From NCBI GenBank assembly GCA_027578815.1, contig JANBTH010000070.1:1-40336 (forward strand): a DNA stretch of 40,336 nt, in the 5' to 3' direction. This document shows positions 7,987-17,924 of this stretch, one piece after another. Below the pieces are notes generated by a model. It did not search any database, had not been told where the DNA came from, and worked only from the letters and a program-made list of their open reading frames with translations. This DNA comes from Coemansia sp. RSA 1804. Taxonomy: Eukaryota; Kickxellomycota; Kickxellomycetes; Kickxellales; Kickxellaceae. The stretch's first letter is position 1, and the number at the start of each line of letters is the position of its first letter. Made by a program: the position numbers and the translations under genes.

Positions 7987-8418
7987 TTTTTTGCGAATAT
8001 ATTATGTCTTTGTTAGTGTGTTTTTAAAAAAAAGAAGAGGAGGCTCCGATAGTATATGGAAATGAAGAAAAGTGGATAAACATGGTTTCTTTCGTTGCGG
8101 TGAACAGACAAAAAGCTTTCGGCTTTTAAATAAACATGGGAGCTCCAAAATGCCAAGACATTGGTGTCATTTTTATTTCTTGCAATTGTAAAGACTGCAG
8201 GTTGTAGAGCATGCTGGATGATTAGAAATCCAATTTATATCAGCAGATGACTTCAAGTGTGCTATAGATTTATATGGCAATCCTTCTTTTCTGTCAACAA
8301 TCCTTCTTTCTTTGATGCCCGAATCTCTGTTGGTTTCAAAAAAAAGGCGATTTGCTTGCACTTGAGCGCAAACTCTTAATCCTAATATGTGATTATCCTA
8401 TTCTGGTCTTGTTGGGAA
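7987..8418 (-). promoter_or_regulatory. Intergenic region: promoter of the NAD(P)-binding protein gene, 3' end of TIM50
   Basis: These 432 bases lie between two minus-strand genes. The part next to 7986 is T-rich on the coding strand. A direct repeat of CAATCCTTCTTT occurs near 8278 and 8300. I see no gene in it; a 62-codon minus-strand frame at 8173-8361 has no recognisable content. Confidence 0.35.
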
Positions 8419-9957
8419 CTACTTGTTAGAGTGCGAGTTCGTGCCGTCGGCCACAGAGACTGGTGCTCCAGAAGAGGAAGAAGGAGGAGGGGTTTCTGGA
8501 TTTTGGTTCAAACCGCCAACAAACTGAGTTACCATCTTCCACACCGTCATATCCTTCATCTGGCGACGCATCTCCTCCTCGTTTTGCTTTCGCTCGTTCT
8601 CGATCATCACCAGTACCTCTTTGTGGCGAATCTCAAAGTTCTCGCGCATCATAGTGCGGAACTTGTCAAAATCCGGCACTGGTGGATTCTCAAGATCGGA
8701 TGGCACGCCGCCAAAAACCCACGACTTCCAGCTACCAGCGTTCTTGCGCTTCTCCTCCCACTCATCCACAAGCTTACTGCGGATAGAGTCTTCCCACTTG
8801 GTAAACTCCCGCGCTGCATCCTTTCCGGCATAGGTTTTGATCCACGGGCGCACATCCTTGGGCTCCATCATGTGAACGTATTCAAGAAACTCTGTTATCT
8901 GCTCAATCCAGTTATCATTTGCATCCCCATAGAATGGCCTGCCGATGAGCACATTGTCTGGCTGCATCTTGATTGAATCCTGCGATATGTCGACCATAAT
9001 AACGCGCGACATGTCGCGATTGATTGTAGTTAGGTCCTTGTAGTTGCTGCCATCGATGTTGCGCATATGATCCTTGTACAGCCGATAGGGCGCAAACTCT
9101 AGCGGATCAATTCGCTCCATCACTAGCATCCCACTGTGGCTAGGCTGTGTCGAAAACACTACTACCTCATACATGCTTGCCATATACGCAAGGAAGTGGT
9201 CCAGGCCTGGCCGCTTTGCAATGCGCCATCCGCGTTCCTTTGACCAGTCCATGTGGATTAGCATGTCGTCCAGATTCAGCACAAGGGTATATGGCATCGT
9301 GTATTCGTTGGAATCCGGCAGTAGCTTCTCTGTTGCTGGCTCTGAAAAGAAGACAAAAGTATTCTCCCAGCGTCTGATGACACGATGCCACAGCTGTTGG
9401 AATACGTTCTGCTCAGGATCATCTTTAAATCCCTGTTCCTTCTCCTCTTCAGTGTAAGGACCGGCATTGTAACCAATGCCGCCAATGAGCACACCAAATA
9501 CAAGACCTGTCCCAATATACTTGAATGCCTTGACCATTGGATCGTCTTTCAGCGGTGGTAGATCAGCGCGCTGGCGACGAGCACGCCTTGATTCTGCTGC
9601 ACTTTCGCTGCTACGATGAAACCCATCTGGGTGGTCGTCCTGCGCGTGGCTGCCGCTCTTGCCGTCCCCACCACCTGCGCTGGTCGGCTCCATATCTAAA
9701 AACCCCTTGGCCATGCCGCTGCCAGCAGAGGAGAACCCGAATGGTGATACGCTGGGCTTGCCGTGGCTGTTAGATCCAGAGCTATTGGTAAGTTTGTCGC
9801 CGTTCTGTGATTCATTGGGTGTTTCTCCTGCGTCATTTGAAGATTTGTTAATGCGACTCATTGCCGGTACTGTTGTTCCAATCCCCCTTGTCTGTGTGTT
9901 CTGCCAGCCAGACGCTCTAAGGCCTCTGGACAAGGGTGATATAAGACGAACAATCAT
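8419..9957 (-). CDS. TIM50: Tim50, TIM23 translocase receptor subunit (512 aa)
   Basis: Tim50 receives presequence proteins from TOM in the intermembrane space and passes them to the TIM23 channel. The ATG at 9957 gives MIVRLISPLSRGLRASGWQN, a basic amphipathic presequence. A low-complexity linker follows, then a membrane anchor at about 146-163 (YIGTGLVFGVLIGGIGYNAG) and the FCP1-like domain (about 222-365). There LNLDDMLIHMDW replaces the DxDx phosphatase motif, as is normal for non-catalytic Tim50. RPGLDHFLAYMASMYEVVVF and NIDGSNYKDLTTINRDMSRV are also typical. The C-terminal coiled region (RENFEIRHKEVLVMIENER) is longer than in yeast. It is single-exon and shares a divergent promoter with RAD18. 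Confidence 0.93.
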   Translation of the reverse strand: MIVRLISPLSRGLRASGWQNTQTRGIGTTVPAMSRINKSSNDAGETPNESQNGDKLTNSSGSNSHGKPSVSPFGFSSAGSGMAKGFLDMEPTSAGGGDGKSGSHAQDDHPDGFHRSSESAAESRRARRQRADLPPLKDDPMVKAFKYIGTGLVFGVLIGGIGYNAGPYTEEEKEQGFKDDPEQNVFQQLWHRVIRRWENTFVFFSEPATEKLLPDSNEYTMPYTLVLNLDDMLIHMDWSKERGWRIAKRPGLDHFLAYMASMYEVVVFSTQPSHSGMLVMERIDPLEFAPYRLYKDHMRNIDGSNYKDLTTINRDMSRVIMVDISQDSIKMQPDNVLIGRPFYGDANDNWIEQITEFLEYVHMMEPKDVRPWIKTYAGKDAAREFTKWEDSIRSKLVDEWEEKRKNAGSWKSWVFGGVPSDLENPPVPDFDKFRTMMRENFEIRHKEVLVMIENERKQNEEEMRRQMKDMTVWKMVTQFVGGLNQNPETPPPSSSSGAPVSVADGTNSHSNK

Positions 9958-10467
9958 TTTGGGTTTACCAAGTCGATGTGCCTCCAAATGTAGAATTCGC
10001 TGACGCTTTTAAAGTAATACGAGATGTCGCTATACCAGGACCACAGACTACACGTGCTTGTACTCGATTCTAGAAGATTGAGCGCAGGTGCCGATGTGAG
10101 CAAGATATATTATGTGATCTAGTTTGTACAAACAAAAAAGATGAGAAGCAAACAAGCTGCAAAAATGTCAGAAAAGGTGGTGAAAATAATGTGATTCGAA
10201 TAATCTTTTCAAGTGCAATTTTTATCTGGGGGTTTCGATCCTCATTATAAAAAAATATTATTAACCTTGCACCTGCTGTGATAAGCCAGATGATAAATTA
10301 GACTGATTGGCTTAATCGTGCGCGCATTGAGCTTCTGTCTCTTTGATCCAAATAAAAACGCCATTAAAACGCGAAAACGTTCTGCACAAACATTTCTTTT
10401 TTTCTGTGTTAACATATAGTAACTTTTTCCTCACCGTTTTATTTGTCTATTTTTCTTTTCTAATGGT
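9958..10467. promoter_or_regulatory. Divergent promoter TIM50 (-) / RAD18 (+) with a CACGTG box
   Basis: This 510-base spacer contains CACGTG at 10051-10056, a class B bHLH E-box about 95 bases from the TIM50 start. The RAD18 side is T-rich with a CT leader. An ATG at 10463 lies 5 bases before the RAD18 ATG and out of frame with it. No gene is seen. Confidence 0.4.
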
Positions 10468-11712
10468 ATGGATGGGCTTTTGGGCTTTTACGAATTTGAA
10501 GACCCGAGCGATTGGCCGTCTTCGTTTCAGAATTTGCGAGATATAGACCATTTGCTGCGATGTCCAATATGCAAAGACTATTTCGATACAGCCATGATAA
10601 CTAGTGGCTGCGCACACACCTTCTGCTCGCTCTGCGTTCGCAGATGCCTGGCGCAAGAAACAAAGTGCCCTTCCTGTAGAGCACCCTTGACAGAAAATGA
10701 GCTGCGGCCTAACAGGCTTGTAGAAAACATCACAAAGTCATTTAGAAATGGCAGAAAAAACCTTCTCGGCAGTCTTGCACCGTGTACAACAGACAGTAAA
10801 GCCATTAGCAAACAAGATGAGGTTTATTGTAGCGGTGAAAAGGCGGCGAATAGTGGTAACTCTAGAAAACGACGGCGTGCACATGCGAAAAGCTTGGTAG
10901 GGACTATTGAAGATGCAGATACAGAACCGACATCTAACAACGGGACAATTGTCTCAACAGATTCCCGTGCTGCTGACGGCAATAGCTCCTGTTTTGAGGT
11001 TGATGAGCATTCTTGTGACCACAACAGCGCCGAAAGCGATACTGACTTTGAATCTGGTAGCAGAGGTATGTCAGTAAAAAATCCGGGTTCTCAAAGGATA
11101 CACACACATTCCAGCTTGGCATCGCAGAATTCAGAGACCACTGCGATATGTCCGAACTGCCAGCAGATGGTCTCGCAGTCGCGCATTAACAAGCACCTTG
11201 ACCGATGCCTCAATGGCAACCCAGAATGTGCCAGAGCGCTTACCAGTACCACGCTTTTGAAAAACAAAAAACCGCCAGCACCAATTTTTCAGTTGAAGCT
11301 GAAAAAAGGGTCATTTACTCTTCCTCGGCCAACAAAGCTTGCTTATAGTCTACTCAGCGAATCAAAGCTTCGGCGCACTCTGAAAGAGTTGGGAATTCCA
11401 TTCAAGGGCGAAAAGTCCCAAATGCAAGCTCGACATGTCGAATGGGTCAATATGTATATGGCGAATGCCGACTCTGAAACGCCCGTCTCGCATCACATTC
11501 TGCTAAAGCGTCTTTCTGCCTGGGAGGAAAGCATGCTACGCCAGTCTGAGGCTCCGCGAAACGACACCCATAGCCAACAACCGCGGCATCAGCGCAATTC
11601 ATTGCAAAATCTGGACACGGGTACTGCTGATCATGTTGTAAAGTATGCGGACTCGTTTGCGCAGTTAGTAGAACAGGCGAATAAGTTTCGACCCAAAAAA
11701 CGATCGTTGTGA
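10468..11712 (+). CDS. RAD18: Rad18 E3 ubiquitin ligase, postreplication repair (414 aa)
   Basis: With the E2 Rad6, Rad18 monoubiquitinates PCNA at stalled forks and opens translesion synthesis. Domains appear in the family order. First is a C3HC4 RING with C32, C35, C48, H50, C53, C56, C67 and C70. Next is a UBZ4-type finger at about 229-248 (CPNCQQMVSQSRINKHLDRC). A SAP domain follows at about 290-325 (YSLLSESKLRRTLKELGIPF), then a C-terminal region suited to Rad6 binding. The start MDGLLGFYEFEDPSDWPSSF matches the conserved DPSDW block before the RING. It is one exon. An out-of-frame ATG begins 5 bases upstream. AATAAA lies at 11754-11759, about 40 bases after the stop. Confidence 0.94.
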   Translation: MDGLLGFYEFEDPSDWPSSFQNLRDIDHLLRCPICKDYFDTAMITSGCAHTFCSLCVRRCLAQETKCPSCRAPLTENELRPNRLVENITKSFRNGRKNLLGSLAPCTTDSKAISKQDEVYCSGEKAANSGNSRKRRRAHAKSLVGTIEDADTEPTSNNGTIVSTDSRAADGNSSCFEVDEHSCDHNSAESDTDFESGSRGMSVKNPGSQRIHTHSSLASQNSETTAICPNCQQMVSQSRINKHLDRCLNGNPECARALTSTTLLKNKKPPAPIFQLKLKKGSFTLPRPTKLAYSLLSESKLRRTLKELGIPFKGEKSQMQARHVEWVNMYMANADSETPVSHHILLKRLSAWEESMLRQSEAPRNDTHSQQPRHQRNSLQNLDTGTADHVVKYADSFAQLVEQANKFRPKKRSL

Positions 11713-12012
11713 TGGCGTGCTGTTGTTAATGAAGTAATTAAAAAACGCACTATAATAAACATTATTTTAAGCTCCAAGCGCTATATCCGAAACCACCCAT
11801 TGGAAACCAACTCATCTAGTATTAGGTGGCCAATCTAATAAGTGGTATGCATTTCTGGCGTCTAGCAAAGCCGCGTAGGTCGCGCTTTTGCTTGGTCTAT
11901 ATAAAGGAGACAGTTTAAACCATTGTCTTGTAAAGATAGGTCGTGACAATATTCGCACCTCTCTATGTTTTATTGACACACTTTATAAATGAAACCACTA
12001 CTAAAAATATTT
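11713..12012. other. Convergent 3' region of RAD18 and EMC6, with an unexplained TATA box
   Basis: These 300 bases hold the poly(A) signals of both genes: AATAAA at 11754-11759 on the plus strand, and TTTATT at 11968-11973 (AATAAA on the minus strand). Between them, TATATAAAGG at 11898-11907 is a textbook TATA box with no plus-strand gene close behind it. No RNA gene was recognised here. Confidence 0.4.
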
Positions 12013-12342
12013 CTAGTCGTAAACATAGACTAGTGCATGCATAAGAGTCCATACCAGGACATAAGAAAGCATTGTATTGAGGATTGGTGTTCCAGCGACA
12101 TCCATAATGCTCGCTTTAAAGTATAACGAAGGCTTCCCTTGGCACTTGACAGACAATACCAAAGTAGACAAGACTACCCAGCTAGCTACAAAAAATATAA
12201 ATCCATTCCACCCTGTAAGACCAAGTATTCCAGCCGCAGTTCCAATCCCCCATGATGTAAGCGTGTGGATGTTAGACAGTGCAAGGTTGTTTTGCTGCAC
12301 TGTGGGTTCAAAGTACTTGTACAGGTCGGCAGTATCACTCAT
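12013..12342 (-). CDS. EMC6: ER membrane protein complex subunit 6 (109 aa)
   Basis: Emc6 is part of the core of the EMC insertase, which places tail-anchored and multispanning proteins into the ER membrane. The sequence shows a short soluble N-terminus followed by NNLALSNIHTLTSWGIGTAAG and ILGLTGWNGFIFFVASWVVL, the signature first hydrophobic segments of the Emc6/Rab5-interacting family. Then a short loop KCQGKPSLYFKASI and a last segment MLSYVLVWTLMHALVYVYD follow. Three membrane segments and 109 residues match human EMC6 (110 aa). It is a single exon. It diverges from CWC25 and converges with RAD18. Confidence 0.92.
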   Translation of the reverse strand: MSDTADLYKYFEPTVQQNNLALSNIHTLTSWGIGTAAGILGLTGWNGFIFFVASWVVLSTLVLSVKCQGKPSLYFKASIMDVAGTPILNTMLSYVLVWTLMHALVYVYD

Positions 12343-12717
12343 ATTTGTTATCCGCGTATACAGCTGCGTATAAGAGCTTGTTATGGAAGCAAGGATACAA
12401 GAAACACCAAAAAAAGCAAACTGGCATACAAGAACGAAAAGGCTTGTATTGGATGATGATGATGGTGATCATGAAGCTGGTATATTTGCCAACTCTACTA
12501 TGGGTTATCCGAAATGGAGTGTTTTTAAAACAAAATCATATGATTAAACCCAAAAGTGCAAGTAATACATAAAACGCTTTAATTTCTCAGTCAACCATAA
12601 ACTACTGCTTTCAAGCGCCAGATATCAATAATAAACCCTCTTGCAACGTTTGTTTTTTTTACAATATAGTACAGGCTGTGTATATTCCGTATTAAAGCCA
12701 CGCATTTAGTTTTGAAA
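12343..12717. promoter_or_regulatory. Divergent promoter EMC6 (-) / CWC25 (+)
   Basis: This 375-base AT-rich spacer contains a short GAT/ATG microsatellite near 12448-12475 and T-rich sequence before CWC25. No gene is seen. Confidence 0.35.
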
Positions 12718-13437
12718 ATGGGAAGCGGTGATCTTAACATGAAAAAGTCCTGGCACCCGCAAACGCTGGCAAACCAGCGTCGGGTAGCTGAGGAGAAACG
12801 TAAGGCGGAGGAAGAGGCCAAGCGCGTAGCCAGAATACAGAAGGAGCTTCGCGAAGAACGCCAGCGTGAAGAGATGGATCGGCTTAATGCATCGGTAACG
12901 CAAAAAAGCAACAACAAGCTTGAGTGGATGTATAATGCGCCTTCGATAAGTATGCCGCAAACGAGCGAAAACATGGAAGAATATCTTTTAGGAAACCGCG
13001 ATGCAATGACTCTTTTGAACGACAAAGACCCAAGAGAGGGCAAAAATCTTACAAAAGAGTCAAACGGAAAGTGGAGAGAGGGGCTGTTTGCCTTTTCAAA
13101 TCGTAATGCAAACAGCGAGCGTGATGCTATGGCCAAGAACATGGAGGATCCGCTTGCTGATATAAAACGAAGAGAGCAGGTTGCTGTTCAAGCAATGCTC
13201 AGTAATCCTATGAGTCGAAAGAGACATGGTCTTGATGGCAATAACGACGGCAATAAGGAGAAAGCCAAAGAAAAAGGAAAAAAGAAACATCGACATCACA
13301 ACAAGGATACCGATTCCGAAAGGCACGACAGACACAAGGTTCGAAAGAAACATCGTTCTGAGCGGAGTGTACGGAGGGAGGAAGGATATCATCGAAGTAA
13401 AGAACGGCGTCGCAGATCGGCCTCTCCAGCCAACTGA
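12718..13437 (+). CDS. CWC25: Pre-mRNA splicing factor Cwc25 (239 aa)
   Basis: Cwc25 joins the spliceosome after Prp2 and promotes the first transesterification at the branch site. The start MGSGDLNMKKSWHPQTLANQ is the Cwc25/CIR_N signature. It is followed by a charged helix (RRVAEEKRKAEEEAKRVARI) and by LEWMYNAP, a conserved Cwc25 block. The middle carries NGKWREGLFAFSNR and DPLADIKRREQVAVQAMLSN. The C-terminus is Lys/Arg/His/Ser-rich, resembling SR-type splicing tails. The initiating ATG is at 12718. It is one exon with no missing pieces. It is the second NineTeen-associated splicing factor in the window after CWC21. Confidence 0.93.
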   Translation: MGSGDLNMKKSWHPQTLANQRRVAEEKRKAEEEAKRVARIQKELREERQREEMDRLNASVTQKSNNKLEWMYNAPSISMPQTSENMEEYLLGNRDAMTLLNDKDPREGKNLTKESNGKWREGLFAFSNRNANSERDAMAKNMEDPLADIKRREQVAVQAMLSNPMSRKRHGLDGNNDGNKEKAKEKGKKKHRHHNKDTDSERHDRHKVRKKHRSERSVRREEGYHRSKERRRRSASPAN

Positions 13438-13807
13438 AGACGGAGTTTGATTCGTTGCTAGTGGAGATGTATTCGTTCAAAACAAGTAGTCATGATTTGA
13501 TATGTAGACTAGTTAGAAACATTAGAAGACAAGTAATAGTAGAAAAGATTGTAGCTATTCTCAAAGAAACGTGAGATATATGGAACCACTCAGAAAAGAA
13601 AGAACATCAATGGATTCTAGCACAAGAATAAGCACACGATGGCCTGTAAACGAGAAAAAAAGTGAATGGCATGTTCAACAAATGACATGGTTGGAGTAGG
13701 TAAAGGGTGAAAGTCAAAAAAAAGATGTAGCGGATATTGTATTGGCCATGCTGTGGTCGTGATACTAGCAAAGCTAGCAGCAATTAGAACAAGAAAGAAT
13801 GCGTAGT
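13438..13807. other. Convergent spacer between CWC25 (+) and the ADF-H/PH gene (-)
   Basis: These 370 bases are AT-rich 3' flanks of two convergent genes. I see no gene or RNA here. Confidence 0.35.
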
Positions 13808-16800
13808 CTATGCTGCTTCTATGCTCTTAGAGATCTCGCCTTGAAAGGCACGCATCATGTCCAAAGTGTCAAAGTACATGTAGTAGTCGCCGGAGCCAAA
13901 GTCCACAGCCAAAGAGTGTGGCATCAGCACCTCGTCCTCAGCATCTCTTGGAGAACGAACAATTGTGCCTATCTCTAGATAGTCTGTGGGAACACGCGAG
14001 CACTCGTTGGTGTACAAAAACATGGTGTTTTCAGCAACAACAAAGTACCTGCGTTTCCAGAATGCACTGGTCGGCTCTTGGATACTGGTATAGCCCTGAA
14101 GGCACTGGTAATATTTATCACTCATGACCCCAGTATTTTCGGCAAGCACCGCGGTTTCCTTGCGATGCTCGTTGATCTGAGAAAGCATGTTGGCAACCTC
14201 CGGCTGAATAGGGGAAAAAGACGAGCTAAACATGCTGCTTCTGTCCCTGAGGCGATTCGCAACCCCTGTGGCGGTGTTTGCTGGTCGCTCACGCAGTCTC
14301 ACCGAGCCATAGCGATTAGGTTGCGTGCCAGTGACAACCAAAGCATCAGAGCTTTCAGTTGAGGATGGCGAAACGGCGTTCTTAGTATTTTTCCTCTGAA
14401 GTCTGGCGGTTGGTCGATACGTCTGCATTTGAGTTGGCAATGTACTTTCCGTAGCCTCTTGTGTAGTTGCAAGAGAGGCCTCAGGATAGTGATCAGGCTG
14501 GTCGTCAAAATATGCAATGACCGGTGAGTCAGCTTGCAAGATCACATCTACGGTGTTGTTATTTTCAGGCTGTTGTATAGCTGCTACTACTATTGCTTCT
14601 GTTGCTACCGCCATGACTGGTGGCTGAGTCGCTAGGGGTGCTTGTTCTTGCAACGGCTTATTATTAGCATTGGAAGAAGCAGCATCGAATGTTTGACTTT
14701 CATAAATCGACTGTCTCTTGGAAGAGTCGCTGAAGGATCTGGGTGTGGGAGGTCCAGTTACTGCGGATACTGCCACGACTGACTCCTCCGTATGGTTAGA
14801 GGCTGAAGGAGGCAGTTCTGGCTTTACGTGTTCTAAATGAGTGTGAAAAAGACGCGAGTAAATAGACATCTCGAATAATGTAAGAACAGAAAGTGTATCT
14901 TAGAATACGGTAATGAATTTGGATGAAAGGAAAATTCACAGGTATGTATTATGTTTGCAGAAACAACTCAAAAAACTTTTACAAGTCTTTCGTTAGGAAT
15001 TCAGTCGAATATTTATATAATTCAGAAAGACGAACATGTACAGTTCAATTCCAGTGTTCGGACTGACTATTGCTATTGTATGACAAGTAGGGTGATCTGT
15101 TGCAACAAACCCCAATATAAAACAAAACAAGCAAAAAGGGAGGTAATTGGGATGGTCATTTGTTTCCGTAAATGCGCAGTGCTTCTTTCTCTTTCTCACT
15201 TTACATCACTTTGGCGGTGGTGTCAATGGCGGGTCTGAAAAAAGGGAGCAGGGGATCATGAACAGCAATAAAACAAAGCGCTATTCAATATGTTCATTTT
15301 TATCATCATTGGGGAGGGGCCAAAGCATCGTTTGCTTGAACGAAATATATGAGGTTTATAGCAATAAAATAGGAGACCCAGACAGAGACCCAGACAGAGA
15401 TTCAGACCAAAATAAAGTTAAAAATAGGGATCAATGAGACAAAACAATATACATAGCAAGAACACAGTTGGAAATGACGCCAGAAGGCTTTGAAATGGAT
15501 AAATTCAAATAGTGTCAATTGGTTCGACATTTTTCTATTTGTAAATAGTCTCCCATACAGATTGTTTTGTTTATGAACTGTGGAAGCCTCAGTTACTTTT
15601 GCAAGCCAGTTTCGATTGCCAGAACAGTGACAAGCCGAATATCGGGATAACCCCTACTCCCAATATAATATGCACTATTGAGTGCTATTTATAACAAGCA
15701 ACAAACGAGCAAAATGTTTCTTACCTTGGGCAGCGTTCAAATTGTTGGAACTCTGGACACCACAGTCCTCAGACTCATGTGCAGGAATGTCGCGGTTACT
15801 ATCCAATCCATAGGGACTAGCATCGGTTGGGTTGTCATTCGACTCGTGGTCGCAAACGGTTTTCCCACTTTCTGGTGCTGCCTCGCTAGCGTTTGGCACT
15901 AGGGCCACTGGACTTGATTCGCTAGCAATGGTTGTTGCTGGAACAGCAGTCTCGGCTATATTGGCAGATGGGGTTGTGGGACGGCTCGATTCTTGCGAAC
16001 GCTGGCGCCATTCTGTCTGCTTTAGCTTTCCAGGGTGTGCCGAGTCCGCTCGACCGAGACTGCCTGCTACTTTGGAAAACAAGTTTCGAAACCGTTTAAT
16101 CAGAGGCATCGTCGGATATAAATATACAACAGAATGTAGAAATAAGTTTTTAAAAAGTGTGTTGTGGGCAGGAGAAGTGATTATTGCTTATGCTTAGTTG
16201 CTCCGCGTTTTGCAGCAATAAACTATGGAAAAAACAATAAATAAGCGGTTGGGTAGGTTCATAAGAAAAAAAGAGGGTTGGGCGAAACATGTGTATCGTT
16301 TATATGGTTGCATGGGCGGTGGTTGCCGTAAAAAGGGCGCAAATAAAAATGACGACTCTTGAAGCCATGCAGCACCAGACATCAAGGGACAAGAGTAGAA
16401 GTAATAAAAGTGTTTCTACTGTATTAAACTTTTCAGAAATAATAAAGCATGCGGAGAAGGAAAAGCAAGAGTCCAGCGATGTGGAGATTTCTCCTGTAAA
16501 GGGGGGGTACATGTGGAGGCCACCACAGATACTAGACGCTTATTCCAGCCATATAGTGGGTGGTTATGCTTTGCTTTCTTAGCAGTAGTATAAAACGGCA
16601 CCTACCTATCATTGGAACCAACTTTGCGGCCAAGTGCCTGGTTTTGTCACGCAGCATAGCAGGTGAGAGATCTGAAGGTCTGGATGTATTTACGACAACA
16701 TCGTGTTGGTCAAAGAACTCGGATATTGCCGTTTGATGTGCCAACGCACGAGCTACAAACAACAACAACAAAAACATCAGCCACGGTAAAAAGAAGACAA

Positions 16801-17924
16801 TAGACGCGCATGGTGATGAGGTATAAGATAGAAATGTGAATGTAGACATAACGCAATGTTTGAAACACAAACAATCAATCGACATGCATGGATGGCTCCA
16901 CTTGTCAGTAGAACAAAATACGTGCCAAACACTATTTTGTCAGGAGGAATTTGCTTGCTGAATGGCTAATTCCGCAGTTGTTGCGAACCTCTGCCATACA
17001 AAACACGTTTTAGATCTTACCTCTCCGAACACCACTACATACAGCAAGAAAAATACATTGTGTTTGAATGAATCCGGCCAGAGATCGTGTATGAGCAGTC
17101 TGATATTAGTAAATAAATAAAGTACTATACGCAGCAACACAATTTCCTACTAGGAATTGTGTGCTATTTTGCTTTGTTGTCGTTGCTTCTTGATATTGCT
17201 GCATCTGTTACTTGTGTGGGAAAAGGCGGGTGTACAGCAAAATTCAGTTAGAGACATTACCTGATTTTTTCAGAAACGTGGATGACCAGCACCTTTGCTC
17301 CTTCAAATGCGATGAATCCAAACACTACCTCTTCGGGCACATTGGATGCCATCTCAGCCACATTGCCATCTCCCGAAGTATATAGTGTTAGTTGGTCGCG
17401 TGAGCTTCCGTAGCCGATTATCATCCTATCAATATACATTGTGTGTTTGTAAAGCAAATATCTGGCTTAACATTAGTTGGTATTTACATGTCTCAAAAGC
17501 AAAGAACAAATGGTAAAAGTTCACTCCGATGATTAGCCATCGTTCACATATTGGCTTGACAAAAATAGAAAAGGTTTGGAATGCTATGGTACCAACGCAT
17601 TGCAATGGCCAGAATGACAACAAAAGACTTATTGTAGCGCCACGCTTTTGGTTGATGCCCGGAATGTCTAAACAAGCAATGTGCATCCAAGCAGAACATG
17701 GTCCAACAGCCACTTTATTGGACGTCCTATACATTACAACAATCGAATTCCTTCAGACCATCAAGGAGAAATGATGCTGGCTTTTGTCTTTGAAGCAAAA
17801 AAAAAGACGGCTTGCTATTTGGACGTAAAGAAGCAAACAAGACTTACCAGTCAATTCCATCACAGCCAAGAACCCTGTTGTATGCCTCGGCAATTCTAGG
17901 GTCGCTCTTCAGGTCACACACCAT
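13808..17924 (-). CDS. ADF-H (coactosin/drebrin-like) plus PH domain protein, six-exon model (about 588 aa)
   Basis: Exons read by eye: 17924-17848, 17425-17261, 17021-17034 (14 nt), 16752-16606, about 16063-15725 and 14832-13808. All have GT-AG borders and matching phases (2, 2, 1, 1, 1). Residues 1-134 form an actin-binding ADF-H domain: MVCDLKSDPRIAEAYNRVLG, DWMIIGYGSSRDQLTLY, VFGFIAFEGAKVLVIHVSEK, SGVRRARALAHQTAISEFF. A Ser/Thr/Pro-rich linker follows, then a C-terminal PH domain (WKRRYFVVAENTMFLYTNEC ... YYMYFDTLDMMRAFQGEI). Such a protein would link membrane phosphoinositides to cortical actin. The join at exons 4-5 is least certain: separate genes starting at 16109 (MPLIKRFRNLF) or 14869 (MSIYSRLF) are possible. 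The ADF-H part and the PH part are each solid. Confidence 0.6.
14833..15724 (-). other. Proposed 892-nt intron 5 of the ADF-H/PH gene
   Basis: The donor CAAG|GTAAGAAA at 15724 and the acceptor CATTTAG|AA ending at 14833 join in phase 1. The interval has no convincing reading frame. It contains a tandem 12-mer GACCCAGACAGA repeated about 2.5 times near 15377-15406. If the two exons belong to separate genes, this is an intergenic region including the promoter of a gene starting at 14869. Confidence 0.45.
17021..17034 (-). other. 14-nt micro-exon of the ADF-H gene
   Basis: On the minus strand TGGTGTTCGGAGAG is preceded by an acceptor ending TATGTAG and followed by the donor GTAAGATC. It joins the ADF-H exons on each side to give SGVRRARA, which matches the conserved SG(V/L)xRAR segment of coactosin-type ADF-H domains. 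Without it the phase is broken. Confidence 0.8.

Noticed and set aside
10225..10240. tRNA B-box-like GGGTTTCGATCC
   Set aside because: An extra T breaks the B-box consensus, and no A box or acceptor stem is found at the right distance.
16289..16582. 97-codon plus-strand frame inside the ADF-H/PH gene region
   Set aside because: It lies opposite the proposed intron 4, has no recognisable domain, and lacks a clear promoter. I could not exclude a small antisense gene, but nothing supports it.
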